In this document: in pieces, positions 42,601 through 52,117 of the stretch
Layout: each line of letters opens with the position of its first letter
Position numbering within the stretch: the first letter of the stretch is position 1
Origin: Arthrobacter sp. D5-1
Lineage (GTDB): Bacteria > Actinomycetota > Actinomycetes > Actinomycetales > Micrococcaceae
Length of the DNA stretch: 64,000 nucleotides
Assembly (NCBI RefSeq): GCF_017357425.1
Contig: NZ_CP014572.1
Coordinates: 1-64,000, forward strand
Direction: 5' to 3'
The notes under the pieces: generated by a model
The model's database searches: none
What the model saw: only the letters and a program-made list of their open reading frames with translations
What the model was told of the DNA's origin: nothing
Translations under genes and position numbers: made by a program

Positions 42601-43245
42601 CTAAATGCTGGAAACGAGCTCCTCCATGGCTCGCCGTGCAGCCATGAGATCCGTGCGGGCCAAGCCTTTGTAGGCCTGCTCAACCTCCCATTCGAGGTCG
42701 ATTGAGGGGTCAACGAGTTTCTGCATCTGCAGCCCGTCCCACACCGCAATCATCTGTCGTGCGAATCGCTCCGGGTCCACATCCGGGTGAGCCTCTCCGG
42801 CGGCTTGAGCCTGCCGCAGCAAAGCTGTGAAGTAGCGGCGCACGCCCTCGTTGTGCTTTACGAACCAAGCGTGCGCAGGATGGTTAGGGTCTGCGGCATT
42901 AGCTGCTTGGGCCGTGTGAAGTTGCAGCCGATTGGGGTGCCCTGCCGAGGTGCCCGTGATCCTCGAGAACGGACGGCTCTCGGACAATTCTGACGCAGGG
43001 AGCTTCCAAAATTCTCGTTCATTAGCGTGGTCAGCCTCGTCGAGCGCCAGGACGAAAAGGTGATCCCGGGTTGGGCAATGATATGCGACGGTAGCTTCAC
43101 TCAACCCTGTGCTCTTAGCTACAAGAGCTACCGTGACTTTCTCGTGGCCATGTTCGACAACGAGCTCGAGTACTGCCTGTCCGATTTCCTCCCTGCGCTG
43201 CCTAGTCTTCGCGTAGGGGCCGCGTCTGCTTACTTCCTCATCCAT
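42601..43245 (-). CDS. TetR family regulator of the glycoside operon
   Basis: This is a 214-residue TetR repressor, divergent from the transporter-glycosidase operon. The helix-turn-helix reads KTRQRREEIGQAVLELVVEH then VTVALVAKSTGLSEATVAYH. The ligand domain contains YFTALLRQAQAAGEAHPDVD and QMIAVWDGLQMQKLVDPSID, a common C-terminal TetR pattern. The ATG at 43245 begins MDEEVSRRGPYAKTRQ; the open frame above it crosses the promoter region. By position it controls the operon at 43398. Confidence 0.85.
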   Translation of the reverse strand: MDEEVSRRGPYAKTRQRREEIGQAVLELVVEHGHEKVTVALVAKSTGLSEATVAYHCPTRDHLFVLALDEADHANEREFWKLPASELSESRPFSRITGTSAGHPNRLQLHTAQAANAADPNHPAHAWFVKHNEGVRRYFTALLRQAQAAGEAHPDVDPERFARQMIAVWDGLQMQKLVDPSIDLEWEVEQAYKGLARTDLMAARRAMEELVSSI

Positions 43246-43397
43246 GGTATCGATACTATCCCATGAAAACAACGTTGAGGAGCGGTTTTTAGCGCATTTA
43301 CCCCGCCAAAAAGGGAGATGTAGTGACTTGACTAACACCGGAAACACGGGCAGGATACTTTTTGACCTGAAATTGTTCTGTTCGACGAGGAGTAGAA
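43246..43397 (+). promoter_or_regulatory. Divergent promoter and operator region
   Basis: A 152-base gap between tetR and the transporter gene. GTATCGATAC at 43247-43256 is a perfect palindrome touching the tetR start. TTGACT at 43328 and AGGATA at 43352 could form a -35/-10 pair with an 18-base spacer for the operon. GAGGAG lies just before the transporter ATG. Confidence 0.45.
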
Positions 43398-44834
43398 ATG
43401 TCTGTTGCATCTCCGCCGCCAGCGTTAGTGTCCGCCATTGAGGAACCAAGTGTTCCCGGCACATCCGCGAAGTACCTGCACGGGAGACCATGGCGGGGAT
43501 ACCTAACTTGGTATCTGTTCGCGGCCCTCCCGATCTTTGCCCTGTGGGGCGCTATGTTGGGCATCGTCTTGCCTAACCACGTGCAGATGATCGAGTTCTC
43601 GCGATGGTTCACCGGAGCGGATGCGGGGGCCAACCTCGTGGAGTTGCAAGCACTGAAAGCACAGGTGGATGCCGGCGAGATAAACCCGACGGCTGACCAA
43701 TCCCGGTTGCTGAACCTTCTGGCGCAGTTTGATGCGTCACGTGCTCAAAGTCTTTCGATTGTGACGTCGATCGGCGTTTTCGTTACTATGCTGGTCCAAC
43801 CCGTCGCGGGAGTCCTGTCGGACCGGACCCGGTCGCGGTGGGGGCGCCGCGCACCATGGATGGCAGGGGGCGCGATTGCTGGCGCCCTGGCCCTTGTGGC
43901 TCTGCGCTACTCGACGACCATCGCTCTGCTGATCCTCTTTTGGTCCCTCGCTCAGCTACTGCTGAATGTTGTCCAAGGTCCTTTAACCGCGACGGTGGCT
44001 GACCGTGTCCCATCCCAGAAGCTAGGAGTCGCTTCGTCCATCACAGGCCTGGCAGGAATGCTAGGGGCGGTCTTGGGGTCAGTGGCCGCGGGAATCCTGT
44101 TTGGGATGATCCAACTGAACACATACCTTGTTTTTGCGATAGTAATTCTCGTATTTATCGCGGTCTTCATTCTCCGGGTGCCCGACCGCTCCTCCCGGGA
44201 TCTCGAGGTCGAGCCCATCAGTTGGAGCGGTTTTTTCAAGTCCTTCCTGATCCCCTTGAAAGACGGAGATTACAGGTGGGTCTGGGTCGCAAAGGTCGTC
44301 ATGATGTTCGGCTATGGCACAACCACCGCTTTCGGCTTCTTTATGCTGCAGAGTTATGTACAGCCCGCACTGAGCGCGGCCGAGGCGACCGCTCTGGCAC
44401 CCATTATGGGTTTGGCCGGAGTGCCCGGGATGCTCATTTCGATGGCAGTTGTTGGTAAGTGGTCGGACAAGATCCAGCGTCGCAAACCGTTCGTATTTTG
44501 GACGTCGGTCCTTTTGGCAGCCTCTATGGTTATCCCGCTCGTGTCTCCTACCGTTCCAGGCCTGATCGCTCAGTCCGTCGTGGCAGGATTCGCGTTCGGC
44601 GCTTACCTGGTCGTTGATCAGGCACTGTTCATCGATGTGATCGTTGACAAGCGCAACGCTGGCCGGGACCTGGGCATGTCGGCCCTCGGCGGAAACCTTG
44701 GTCAGGCCCTTGGTCCTATTCTTGCAGGCGTGCTGGTCGCCGCGGCCGGTGGCTACGGAATCGTGTGGATCGTGGCCATCCCGATCGTGCTGGTCGCCGC
44801 GGCCGCGATCCTGCCAGTAAAACGAGCCAGATAA
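43398..44834 (+). CDS. Sugar transporter of the GPH / SLC45-like major facilitator group
   Basis: This is a 478-residue inner-membrane transporter with about 12 helices, probably a cation-linked importer of a glycoside. The loop LSDRTRSRWGRRAPWM is the typical cytoplasmic motif of GPH and SLC45-type sugar symporters. A second-half loop has VGKWSDKIQRRKPFVFW. A stretch of about 60 polar residues between helices 1 and 2 (FSRWFTGADAGANLVELQAL) is unusual. It is followed after 40 bases by a glycosidase gene and then a GH3 gene, so it likely brings in their substrate. Control is by the divergent TetR. Confidence 0.85.
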   Translation: MSVASPPPALVSAIEEPSVPGTSAKYLHGRPWRGYLTWYLFAALPIFALWGAMLGIVLPNHVQMIEFSRWFTGADAGANLVELQALKAQVDAGEINPTADQSRLLNLLAQFDASRAQSLSIVTSIGVFVTMLVQPVAGVLSDRTRSRWGRRAPWMAGGAIAGALALVALRYSTTIALLILFWSLAQLLLNVVQGPLTATVADRVPSQKLGVASSITGLAGMLGAVLGSVAAGILFGMIQLNTYLVFAIVILVFIAVFILRVPDRSSRDLEVEPISWSGFFKSFLIPLKDGDYRWVWVAKVVMMFGYGTTTAFGFFMLQSYVQPALSAAEATALAPIMGLAGVPGMLISMAVVGKWSDKIQRRKPFVFWTSVLLAASMVIPLVSPTVPGLIAQSVVAGFAFGAYLVVDQALFIDVIVDKRNAGRDLGMSALGGNLGQALGPILAGVLVAAAGGYGIVWIVAIPIVLVAAAAILPVKRAR

Positions 44835-44874
44835 CCAGCGCGCACCCAATCCCTCCGATATAAGGAAAAACTGC

Positions 44875-47010
44875 ATGCCCATTGATCGACAGTCCGTTGT
44901 GAATCGGCACCGCGTAGAATTGAATGCCCTCGACCCCGGCGTCGTGCTGACGGTCGGTAACGGGGATTTCGGCTTTACCACCGATGTGACCGGTCTGCAA
45001 ACCTTCACCGACTGGCATGAACCCGTCATGAGCGTGCCGGATGAGAACGCGCCACGGGTGACCAACACGTGCACGATGTCCAGTTGGGGCTGGGACGAGC
45101 ACCTCAACCCGGATGGCTTTGAACTGGCCGAGGCCATGACCGAATACGAGACCCAACGCGGACCAGTGCCTTACCCGGACCGGCCCTCTCTGTCGGCTCT
45201 CGTGTCGGGGTCCGTTGAACGCCCGGACCTGGCCGGGTTGTGGTTCGTGCAGAATCCGCACCGCATAGATCTCGGCCGGGTGGGTTTGATCCTGAAGCCG
45301 CAGCCGGGAGCCGAACCGGAAACGGATCCATCTGTCATAAAGAATCTCAACGCTAGTCTAGATCTGTGGACGGGGCTGATCACGAGCCGCTTTGACTACC
45401 TCGAGCAGCCGGTGGAAGTCATCACGACCGCCCACGGGCAGCAGTCGACGATGGCCACGCGCGTGACTTCACCGCTGCTGGCGACCGGGCAGATCGGCAT
45501 TGGATTACGGTTCGGGTTCGGCAGCACAAACTTCGTTCGGCCGAATGACTGGGAGGCCGAGGACCGGCACAGCAGCGTTTTGGAGATGGCATCGACAGAT
45601 CGAGAAGCCACCATTCGTCGAACCCTTGCCTCTGCCAAGTACGACGTGGACCTGCACTGGTCAGCAGGGCGACTGGCTCAAACCGGCGCACACAGATTCG
45701 AGCTGGCAGCAGACTCCACAACAATCGAATTCGTCGCCGGCTTCCAACCACTTGCCGGACCTGGCAGCAACTTCGCACAGGCCAGCGATACCCCAGCGAC
45801 GTCCTTTGAGCAAGTTAAGGCTTCTTCTCGGGCCCTGTGGGAGGAATACTGGTCTTCCGGGGGTGCCGTCGACTTCGCTGGCAGCACCCATCCCGTTGCC
45901 GACGAACTGGAACGGCGCGTGGTGCTGTCGCAGTACCTCACTAGAGTGCACTGCGCCGGCGCCACCCCACCGCAGGAGACCGGGTTCGTCACCAACTCCT
46001 GGCTTGGCAAGTTCCATTTGGAAATGCACTGGTGGCATGCAGCGCATTTCGCCCTGTGGGGCAGACCTGAGCTGCTTGAACGCAGCCTCGGCTGGTATGA
46101 GTCCATCCATGCCGCCGCACAATCCACGGCTCGGCTGCAGGGCTATGCCGGCGCCCGCTGGCCCAAACAGGTCGGACCCGACGGGCGCGAATCGCCATCG
46201 GACATCGGAAGCCTCCTGGTCTGGCAGCAACCTCATCTTCTCTATTTCGCCGAATTGTTGTGGCATGCGCACCAAAATGACTCCCAACGCCAGGCCGACC
46301 TCACTCAACGGCTGGCTCCGCTCCTGCAGGACACCGCAGCGTTCATGGCCGACTACGCTAGCGAAGAAGGCAGTGTCTTCCACCTCGGCCCGCCACTCAT
46401 GCCCGCCCAGGAGTTCTACAAGGCAACCGAAACGTCCGATCCCACCTTTGAACTGGCGTACTGGGCATGGGGGCTCGAGACTGCGCAACGTTTCAGAGAG
46501 CGCCAAGGCCTAGAGCGTGTAACCGAATGGGAGCGCGTCCGCCAGCAGCTGGCAGCCCCCACGCTCACAGACGGTCACTACGCCGCAGTCGCCAACGAAG
46601 ACACCACCCGCACAGACGACCACCCAGCGATGACACTGGCGCTTGGCTTCGTCCCTCCGACCGGGGTGATCGACCCAAGCGCTATGCAGCGCACCGTGGA
46701 TTGGGTGCAGGACAACTGGCACTGGGATTCGACGTGGGGTTGGGACTTCCCTGCCCTGGCCATGACCGCCGCCCGCCTTGGGCAGCCGGAAGCAGGACTG
46801 GGCTTCCTTGTTCGTGATGCGCTCAAGAACTGCTACGACAGGGCAGGGCACAATCCGCAGATGGGATCCTTCCTGCCCGTCTATCTCCCCGGCAACGGCG
46901 CTCTGCTCGCTGCGCTTTCACTTCTCCTCACGCAGGATGAACAGGCGAATGGTGTGTTCGAAGCGGGTGCCTGGCAGATCCACCATGAAGGCCTCATAGC
47001 GGCCCCTTAA
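44875..47010 (+). CDS. Probable glycoside hydrolase, (alpha/alpha)6-barrel type
   Basis: The 711-residue cytoplasmic protein has a beta-rich N-terminal domain (VLTVGNGDFGFTTDVTGLQT) and a C-terminal helical barrel from about residue 330. The barrel shows SWLGKFHLEMHWWHAAHFAL, LLVWQQPHLLYFAELLW, HPAMTLALGFVP and WDSTWGWDFPALAMTAARLG. This layout resembles GH65 and GH15-type enzymes, and the conserved Glu in FHLEMHWWH is a candidate general acid. I cannot place it in a defined GH family. It lies between a sugar transporter and a GH3 beta-glucosidase, so it probably acts on the same glycoside. No signal peptide is present. Confidence 0.65.
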   Translation: MPIDRQSVVNRHRVELNALDPGVVLTVGNGDFGFTTDVTGLQTFTDWHEPVMSVPDENAPRVTNTCTMSSWGWDEHLNPDGFELAEAMTEYETQRGPVPYPDRPSLSALVSGSVERPDLAGLWFVQNPHRIDLGRVGLILKPQPGAEPETDPSVIKNLNASLDLWTGLITSRFDYLEQPVEVITTAHGQQSTMATRVTSPLLATGQIGIGLRFGFGSTNFVRPNDWEAEDRHSSVLEMASTDREATIRRTLASAKYDVDLHWSAGRLAQTGAHRFELAADSTTIEFVAGFQPLAGPGSNFAQASDTPATSFEQVKASSRALWEEYWSSGGAVDFAGSTHPVADELERRVVLSQYLTRVHCAGATPPQETGFVTNSWLGKFHLEMHWWHAAHFALWGRPELLERSLGWYESIHAAAQSTARLQGYAGARWPKQVGPDGRESPSDIGSLLVWQQPHLLYFAELLWHAHQNDSQRQADLTQRLAPLLQDTAAFMADYASEEGSVFHLGPPLMPAQEFYKATETSDPTFELAYWAWGLETAQRFRERQGLERVTEWERVRQQLAAPTLTDGHYAAVANEDTTRTDDHPAMTLALGFVPPTGVIDPSAMQRTVDWVQDNWHWDSTWGWDFPALAMTAARLGQPEAGLGFLVRDALKNCYDRAGHNPQMGSFLPVYLPGNGALLAALSLLLTQDEQANGVFEAGAWQIHHEGLIAAP

Positions 47011-47055
47011 AACGGTGAAACTCACCACCAGCACGATTCAAAAGAAAGAACCAAC

Positions 47056-49317
47056 ATGCACGCCTCTGTTCCGAAACTGACCCTCGACGAGAAAGCCGCC
47101 CTGGTATCCGGCGCCTCCTTTTGGCGCACTCAAGCCGTCCCCCATGCCGGCGTGGCTGCGGCCACTCTTACCGACGGACCCCACGGGGTGCGGATGCAGC
47201 GGGCCAGCGCAGACCATCTTGGGATTAACGACAGTGAACCGGCGACGAGTTTCCCCACCGCAGCCGCAACCGGTTCCACCTGGGATCCCGCACTGGTCGA
47301 GGAGATGGGGCGCGCACTGGGCGCCGAAGCCCTCGCACTGGGAGTAGACGTCCTGCTCGGACCGGGCATCAACATGAAGCGGTCCCCACTATGCGGACGC
47401 AACTTCGAGTATTTCTCAGAAGACCCGGTCCTGTCCGGCGCTCTCGGAACTGCATGGGTTTCCGGTATCCAGTCCAAAGGCGTAGGCGCGTCATTGAAGC
47501 ATTTCGCCGCCAACAATCAGGAAACCGACCGAATGCGAATTGACGTTCAGGTCGACGAACGTTCTCTCCGGGAGATATACCTGCCCGCGTTCGAACAGAC
47601 AGTCCGAGAAGCGTCTCCCGCCACAGTCATGTGCTCGTACAACAAGGTCAACGGGGTCCGAATGAGCGAGAACCGGTGGCTGCTCACAGACGTGCTGCGC
47701 GGCGAGTGGGGATTCGACGGATACGCTGTTTCGGACTGGGGCGCCGTTACCGACCCGGTCGCGGCGATCGAGGCTGGCTTAGACCTGGAAATGCCGAGCA
47801 CAGGCGGCCTTAGCGCCGCTAAAATTGCCGCCGCCGTCACTGCCGGCAGACTGGACGAGGCTGTTCTTGACAAGGCAGTCTCCCGGATCCTGACGGTCCA
47901 TGACCGACTTCGCGCGAGTCGGGGCCAGGTCAAACCTGTCGATCATGCCGCCCATCATGAACTGGCACGACGTTTGTCCATCGCCGGATCGGTCCTGCTG
48001 GCAAACGAGGGCAACCTACTGCCACTTGACCCCCGAGTCGGAGGGAAAATTGCTGTCATCGGCGAATTCGCCAGAACGCCCCGGTACCAGGGAGGAGGCA
48101 GCTCACACATGAACCCCGTGCGCTTGGATGATGCGCTTACCGCGCTTCAGGAACGAACCACTCGCGAGGTGGTCTTCGCGGCAGGATTCAGCTTTGACGG
48201 TTCGAACGAGACTTCCCTGGCAGAAGAAGCTGTCACGGTCGCGGCAGACGCTGCGGCAGTAGTGCTGTTCCTTGGCCTCCCCGCTGCAGCGGAATCCGAA
48301 GGATTTGACCGCACCCACCTCCAGCTCCCGGAGTCGCAGCTTCGCCTTGCAGCTTCCGTACTGGCTGTGAACCCGAACGTTGTGGTGGTTCTCAGCAACG
48401 GCGGCGTCGTCACCTTGGAGGGCATCGCCGGTCGTACGCCAGCGATCCTGGAGATGTGGCTGGGCGGCCAAGCATCCGGCTCCGCCGCTGCCGACATCCT
48501 GCTGGGCATCGCCGAACCGGGCGGACGTCTCGCCGAAACCATCCCCCACACCCTGGCACACACCCCCGCCCACCTGAACTGGCCGGGCAGCCACGGCTCC
48601 GTGCGATACGGCGAGGGCGTCTACATAGGCTACCGGTGGTACGACGCGACCGACCGCGACGTCGCATTCCCCTTTGGATTTGGTCTTAGCTACACCACCT
48701 TTGCGCTCACCGATCTCACCGTCACAGTGCCCGACCAGTCGCGGGCTTACGCGGAATGCGCAGTGACCATAGAGAACACCGGGGATCGGCCCGGCTCAGA
48801 AGTGGTGCAAATCTACGTCACTGATGAAATGAGTTCCATCGACCGCCCGAAGCAGGAGCTGAAGGGGTTCGCTAAAGTTCATTTGGCCCCCGGAGAGCGG
48901 CGCACCATTCGGATTGTGCTCGACGAGCGGGCCTTCGCATTTTGGGGTCCAAACGGGTGGACAGTGGAACCGGGCTCATTCCAGGTGCTCGCCGGAACGA
49001 GTTCCCGACACCTTCCAGTTCAGAGAACGGTGCGCCTGGACGTTCCCGTACCCGGGGCAGTCCTCACCCCGGAGTCAACAATCGCTGAGTGGCTTGCACA
49101 CCCCGCAGGGCATGCCGTTCTCCAGCCGATGCTCTCAAAGATGGGTCCCACTGCAGCAGCAATCGATGACGAGGAGATGCGCCACTTGGTGGGCTCTATG
49201 CCGCTGCGCGCACTCTTTTCCCTCGCCGCTACCCCTGGTTCCGACCCGGATGCGGTTGTCCTCGATCTCATCGGCCAAGCAAACGACCGGACCCAGCAGG
49301 CTTTGGCGACGCATTGA
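47056..49317 (+). CDS. Beta-glucosidase, GH3 family
   Basis: This is a retaining beta-glycosidase that releases a terminal beta-linked sugar, typically glucose. The 753-residue protein has the full GH3 order: TIM barrel (TLTDGPHGVRMQ, GPGINMKRSPLCGRNFEYFS, KHFAANNQETDR), the nucleophile D227 in AVSDWGAVT, the alpha/beta sandwich (AVIGEFARTPRYQGGGSSH) and a fibronectin-III-like C-terminal domain (YAECAVTIENTGDRPGSEVV). It has no signal peptide and is cytoplasmic. It follows the upstream glycosidase by 45 bases in one operon with the transporter. Confidence 0.92.
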   Translation: MHASVPKLTLDEKAALVSGASFWRTQAVPHAGVAAATLTDGPHGVRMQRASADHLGINDSEPATSFPTAAATGSTWDPALVEEMGRALGAEALALGVDVLLGPGINMKRSPLCGRNFEYFSEDPVLSGALGTAWVSGIQSKGVGASLKHFAANNQETDRMRIDVQVDERSLREIYLPAFEQTVREASPATVMCSYNKVNGVRMSENRWLLTDVLRGEWGFDGYAVSDWGAVTDPVAAIEAGLDLEMPSTGGLSAAKIAAAVTAGRLDEAVLDKAVSRILTVHDRLRASRGQVKPVDHAAHHELARRLSIAGSVLLANEGNLLPLDPRVGGKIAVIGEFARTPRYQGGGSSHMNPVRLDDALTALQERTTREVVFAAGFSFDGSNETSLAEEAVTVAADAAAVVLFLGLPAAAESEGFDRTHLQLPESQLRLAASVLAVNPNVVVVLSNGGVVTLEGIAGRTPAILEMWLGGQASGSAAADILLGIAEPGGRLAETIPHTLAHTPAHLNWPGSHGSVRYGEGVYIGYRWYDATDRDVAFPFGFGLSYTTFALTDLTVTVPDQSRAYAECAVTIENTGDRPGSEVVQIYVTDEMSSIDRPKQELKGFAKVHLAPGERRTIRIVLDERAFAFWGPNGWTVEPGSFQVLAGTSSRHLPVQRTVRLDVPVPGAVLTPESTIAEWLAHPAGHAVLQPMLSKMGPTAAAIDDEEMRHLVGSMPLRALFSLAATPGSDPDAVVLDLIGQANDRTQQALATH

Positions 49318-49736
49318 GTTCCGTACCCGCCGGATTCTGGCTGGAGGCCCTTAGACGGCAATCGCCATACGGATCTCTCCTGGCCGGGTCTAGGTTTCGC
49401 AGTGGGGGTACCGGACTCACCTCCTAACTGCGAGGACCGGATACCACCTGCTTTACGAATGGGGCCACTGGGAACCGATATTGGGACTTATCGCCGTGGA
49501 CAGGAACACTTTTCAGCAACATTGCCAAATCAAGCTTCGTTTGGTTTGGCAATGTTGCTGCTACATACGGCGCTGCATTATGGTCCCGAGCTAAGAGGAC
49601 GTGTCTGCTGTTCCATCCTTGCCACGTGAATAGTGCGCCAAAACGCGCAAAGCACCGACGCCAGTGGGGCTCGGAGTTGTCGTTCAGGTAAGGGAACGAC
49701 GAGATTCCAGCCGATGACAGGGACCTCACGTCGTGA
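49318..49736. other. Gap after the glycoside operon
   Basis: No gene is called. It contains the strong hairpin at 49514-49560. Short open frames lack ribosome sites and protein-like composition. Confidence 0.4.
49514..49560. terminator. Long perfect hairpin
   Basis: A 16-bp perfect stem, CAGCAACATTGCCAAA with its complement, around a 15-base loop. It lies about 200 bases after the GH3 stop. It may be a terminator or an extragenic palindrome. Confidence 0.55.
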
Positions 49737-49787
49737 ATGCGGGCGGCATTAGAACGGGGACTAAAGAAAACTAAGAAACGGACAACA

Positions 49788-50081
49788 GTGGATCAAACGC
49801 TGCAATATAAGACCACAGTGGATGCGCACACGCCCCCTCAAGAATCTCTACATACTGAGGATCCCACCCCTCATTTGCGTCTCCCGCCAGGGGTGGTTGA
49901 AGTGATCGTGAAAAATGCATCCGACCTGAACGAAGTGCTAAACGAAGCAATTGACTTCCTGGCTCCGTCCACCATGGTGAATAGGGTCGGCGTCATGGTT
50001 ACCCGTATCGGCGCAGGGCACTACGTGGTTCGCGCCCACCCAGAAGTCCCGTTCGGTCTCGTGCGCCAGCGATACGAATAA
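49788..50081 (+). CDS. Small conserved-looking protein, paralogue of 57144
   Basis: A protein of about 97 residues. The C-terminal 60 residues (VVEVIVKNASDLNEVLNEAI, VGVMVTRIGAGHYVVRAHPE) show the same pattern as the small protein at 57144 (L-x-x-A-x-x-x-A, then VTITRSGPHIYTVTL). Both look like alpha/beta domains. The start is uncertain: GTG at 49788 or ATG at 49737. I do not know the function. The presence of two copies in one window supports a real family. Confidence 0.5.
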   Translation: MDQTLQYKTTVDAHTPPQESLHTEDPTPHLRLPPGVVEVIVKNASDLNEVLNEAIDFLAPSTMVNRVGVMVTRIGAGHYVVRAHPEVPFGLVRQRYE

Positions 50082-50214
50082 GCGTCCCCCTCCGAATCGG
50101 CTGGAAGGGGGTGGCTGCTCTTCAACCCATACCCGACAGGGTGCGTGGGCTAAGCATCGCCGGATAGACGGTTCTTGATCAGATCGTCCTTAACGCGCCC
50201 GATACATCGAGATG

Positions 50215-50256
50215 TAAGGGCAGGTGGCGTTGCACACGCAACGCCACCTGCCCTTA
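50215..50256. terminator. Perfect 19-bp hairpin terminator
   Basis: TAAGGGCAGGTGGCGTTGC pairs with its exact complement across ACAC. It lies 22 bases beyond the stop of the minus-strand oxidoreductase and also downstream of the plus-strand small gene, so it serves both. Confidence 0.8.
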
Positions 50257-50277
50257 TATAGGTTCTGTCCTAAGCCC

Positions 50278-51258
50278 TTAGAGGAAAGATTGAACGATCT
50301 TTCCCCGCACCTTTCGGTCAGCCATGGCAGTGAGGGCAGCTGGTACCTCTTCGAGCTTGACTACGCTGGAAACCATTGGGTTGAGTTTCCCTTCCTCAGT
50401 GAGTGACAGAAGCTCAGACATCATCGCAGCAAGATCAGCGCGCGAGCGGTCGTCACCGGCGCTGTATGCAGCACCAAGGGCTATTTCATGCACAGATGGT
50501 CCAATTGAGAAGGGGGGAACAGTTGATATGTCGGGCCGCCCTGCGGTGGTAGCGATACCGCCGCCGTGGACCAGCAGTCCGAGATTGGCCGTTGCCGATT
50601 CCGAACCGACTGTATCCAACACGGCATCCACCCCGCGGCCGCCGGTTAATTCCCGGACACGGCTAACAATGTCCTCGGACTGAAAGTCAATAAATTCATC
50701 CGCGCCCAAGGAACGAACGTGTTCTGCGTTCCGCCCCGAATCGGTGGCGATGACTCGTGCCCCGGCAATGGATGCAAGCTGCACTGCGAACCCGCCCACT
50801 CCGCCTGCCCCACCGGTGATTAACACCGTGTCATCCTTGGACACGTGTAAGCGACGAATCATGGCCTGGTAGGCGGTTAGGCCAGCCGAAGGAATTGCGG
50901 CAGCGCTGATCGGATCAATTGAAGCCGGGACAACTGCTACAACCGTAGAATCGGCCACTGTGTATTCCGCAAATCCGCCGCGCTTACTAACGTTTCCGTG
51001 AAAGGCCACACGCTGGCCGGTCGAAACGTTGGTGACGCCTGCGCCGACCGTGTCCACGATCCCTACGACGTCCAGGCCCAGAACTGCCGGCCACTCCCAG
51101 TCAGGCATACCATAATGCGCCCGTTGATAGTCCGAAGGATTCAGCCCGCACGCTTCGACCTTTACCCGGACCTCCCCGTGATCGGTCTGGGGAAGCGGAA
51201 GGTCGGATATGCGGAGGGTGTCGGGAGTCCCGACCTGTTCGAGAACTAGAGCTTTCAC
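50278..51258 (-). CDS. Quinone oxidoreductase-like MDR dehydrogenase
   Basis: This is an NADPH-dependent zinc-free medium-chain reductase of the quinone oxidoreductase group, 326 residues. The N-terminal GroES-like fold has VKALVLEQVGTPDTLRISDL and ACGLNPSDYQRAHYGMPDW. The cofactor motif is TGGAGGVGGFAVQLA, then LGADEFIDF and GGRGVDAVLDTVG. Zinc-binding cysteines are absent, as expected for this group. The GTG at 51258 is preceded by AAAAGG; the longer frame is open but not conserved. It lies 70 bases after a TetR gene on the same strand, which probably controls it. Confidence 0.86.
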   Translation of the reverse strand: MKALVLEQVGTPDTLRISDLPLPQTDHGEVRVKVEACGLNPSDYQRAHYGMPDWEWPAVLGLDVVGIVDTVGAGVTNVSTGQRVAFHGNVSKRGGFAEYTVADSTVVAVVPASIDPISAAAIPSAGLTAYQAMIRRLHVSKDDTVLITGGAGGVGGFAVQLASIAGARVIATDSGRNAEHVRSLGADEFIDFQSEDIVSRVRELTGGRGVDAVLDTVGSESATANLGLLVHGGGIATTAGRPDISTVPPFSIGPSVHEIALGAAYSAGDDRSRADLAAMMSELLSLTEEGKLNPMVSSVVKLEEVPAALTAMADRKVRGKIVQSFL

Positions 51259-51328
51259 GAGAGATTTTCCTTTTCTAGGAGGGGTAGGGCTAGGGGTCGC
51301 TCTGCGGGCAGAAGAGAGCCGGGGTTGC

Positions 51329-51955
51329 TTATTGATCCTGCTTAAAAATTTCGTTCGAGGCAGTGGCCCAAGCGCCGACCAGGTCGAATGCTTCGGGCTC
51401 ACGGCACCACATCATCTGAAGTCCGATGAGAGTCGAGTAGGCGTGGATTGCGCGCGCCCTCGACCTATCGTTAGCGGAGGCATCAAGCACGGCCAGGCGA
51501 TCAATGGCACGCCGATCGCGTTCCATAAGGTGTTTATGCGCGGGGTGTGCCAGCGAGAGAGACTCTGCCTGCAGCACGAGTAAGAATCGGACAAGCTCAG
51601 GCCTGCGAACGTTTGCCCTAACTGCTGCCGCGCAAACATCTGCCAGGGAAGTTTGTCCGGCCCAGCTCTCGTACGGCAGGCCGCTGTCCAGTCCAAGCTC
51701 GGCTGAGAGAAGTCGTTCATCCTCCGCGTCAACGTACTCGAGGACTTTGGTCAAGAGTCCCTCTTTCGAAGCCACATGATGAAGTATCCCGGGCACGGTC
51801 AGACCGCACGTGTCGGCCACATCCTGCATTGAGAGGCCCCAATAGCCACGATCGGCGATAAGCCTAATTGTGGCTTGGATAATCTGCTCGGCTCGTGCTG
51901 CCCCGACCATGCGTGTCCGTACCCGACGAGGCGCCGCCCCTTGTACCTGTTCCAT
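51329..51955 (-). CDS. TetR family transcriptional regulator
   Basis: This is a 208-residue TetR repressor. The helix-turn-helix reads RAEQIIQATIRLIADRGYWG then MQDVADTCGLTVPGILHHVA. The ligand domain has VRRPELVRFLLVLQAESLSL and a terminal AFDLVGAWATASNEIF. It is first in an operon with the quinone oxidoreductase-like gene and divergent from a zinc dehydrogenase at 52118, so one operator could govern both directions. Confidence 0.86.
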   Translation of the reverse strand: MEQVQGAAPRRVRTRMVGAARAEQIIQATIRLIADRGYWGLSMQDVADTCGLTVPGILHHVASKEGLLTKVLEYVDAEDERLLSAELGLDSGLPYESWAGQTSLADVCAAAVRANVRRPELVRFLLVLQAESLSLAHPAHKHLMERDRRAIDRLAVLDASANDRSRARAIHAYSTLIGLQMMWCREPEAFDLVGAWATASNEIFKQDQ

Positions 51956-51977
51956 GAGCTCCCGCCGTTACTGAGTA

Positions 51978-51988
51978 CCTAGTAGGTG
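51978..51988. promoter_or_regulatory. Candidate TetR operator
   Basis: ACCTAGTAGGT is a perfect palindrome about one central G, 22 bases upstream of the tetR start and in the gap to the divergent dehydrogenase. Autoregulation is the usual pattern for such sites. Confidence 0.4.
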
Positions 51989-52117
51989 ATAGGTTAGCGT
52001 AAGTGGCGGCGAAAGCAAGTCGGGTTTGGGTCCCTGCTTGGGGCAGCTGAACAACCACGCGCCGCCTTGCACCGCCTAGTGACGCCGCCCGGAAGCAAAC
52101 CGCGAACAGGAGTGAAA

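Noticed and set aside
44079..45137. 352-codon open frame antisense to the transporter
   Set aside because: It covers the end of one well-supported gene and the start of another; it is rich in His, Arg and Gln as expected for a shadow.
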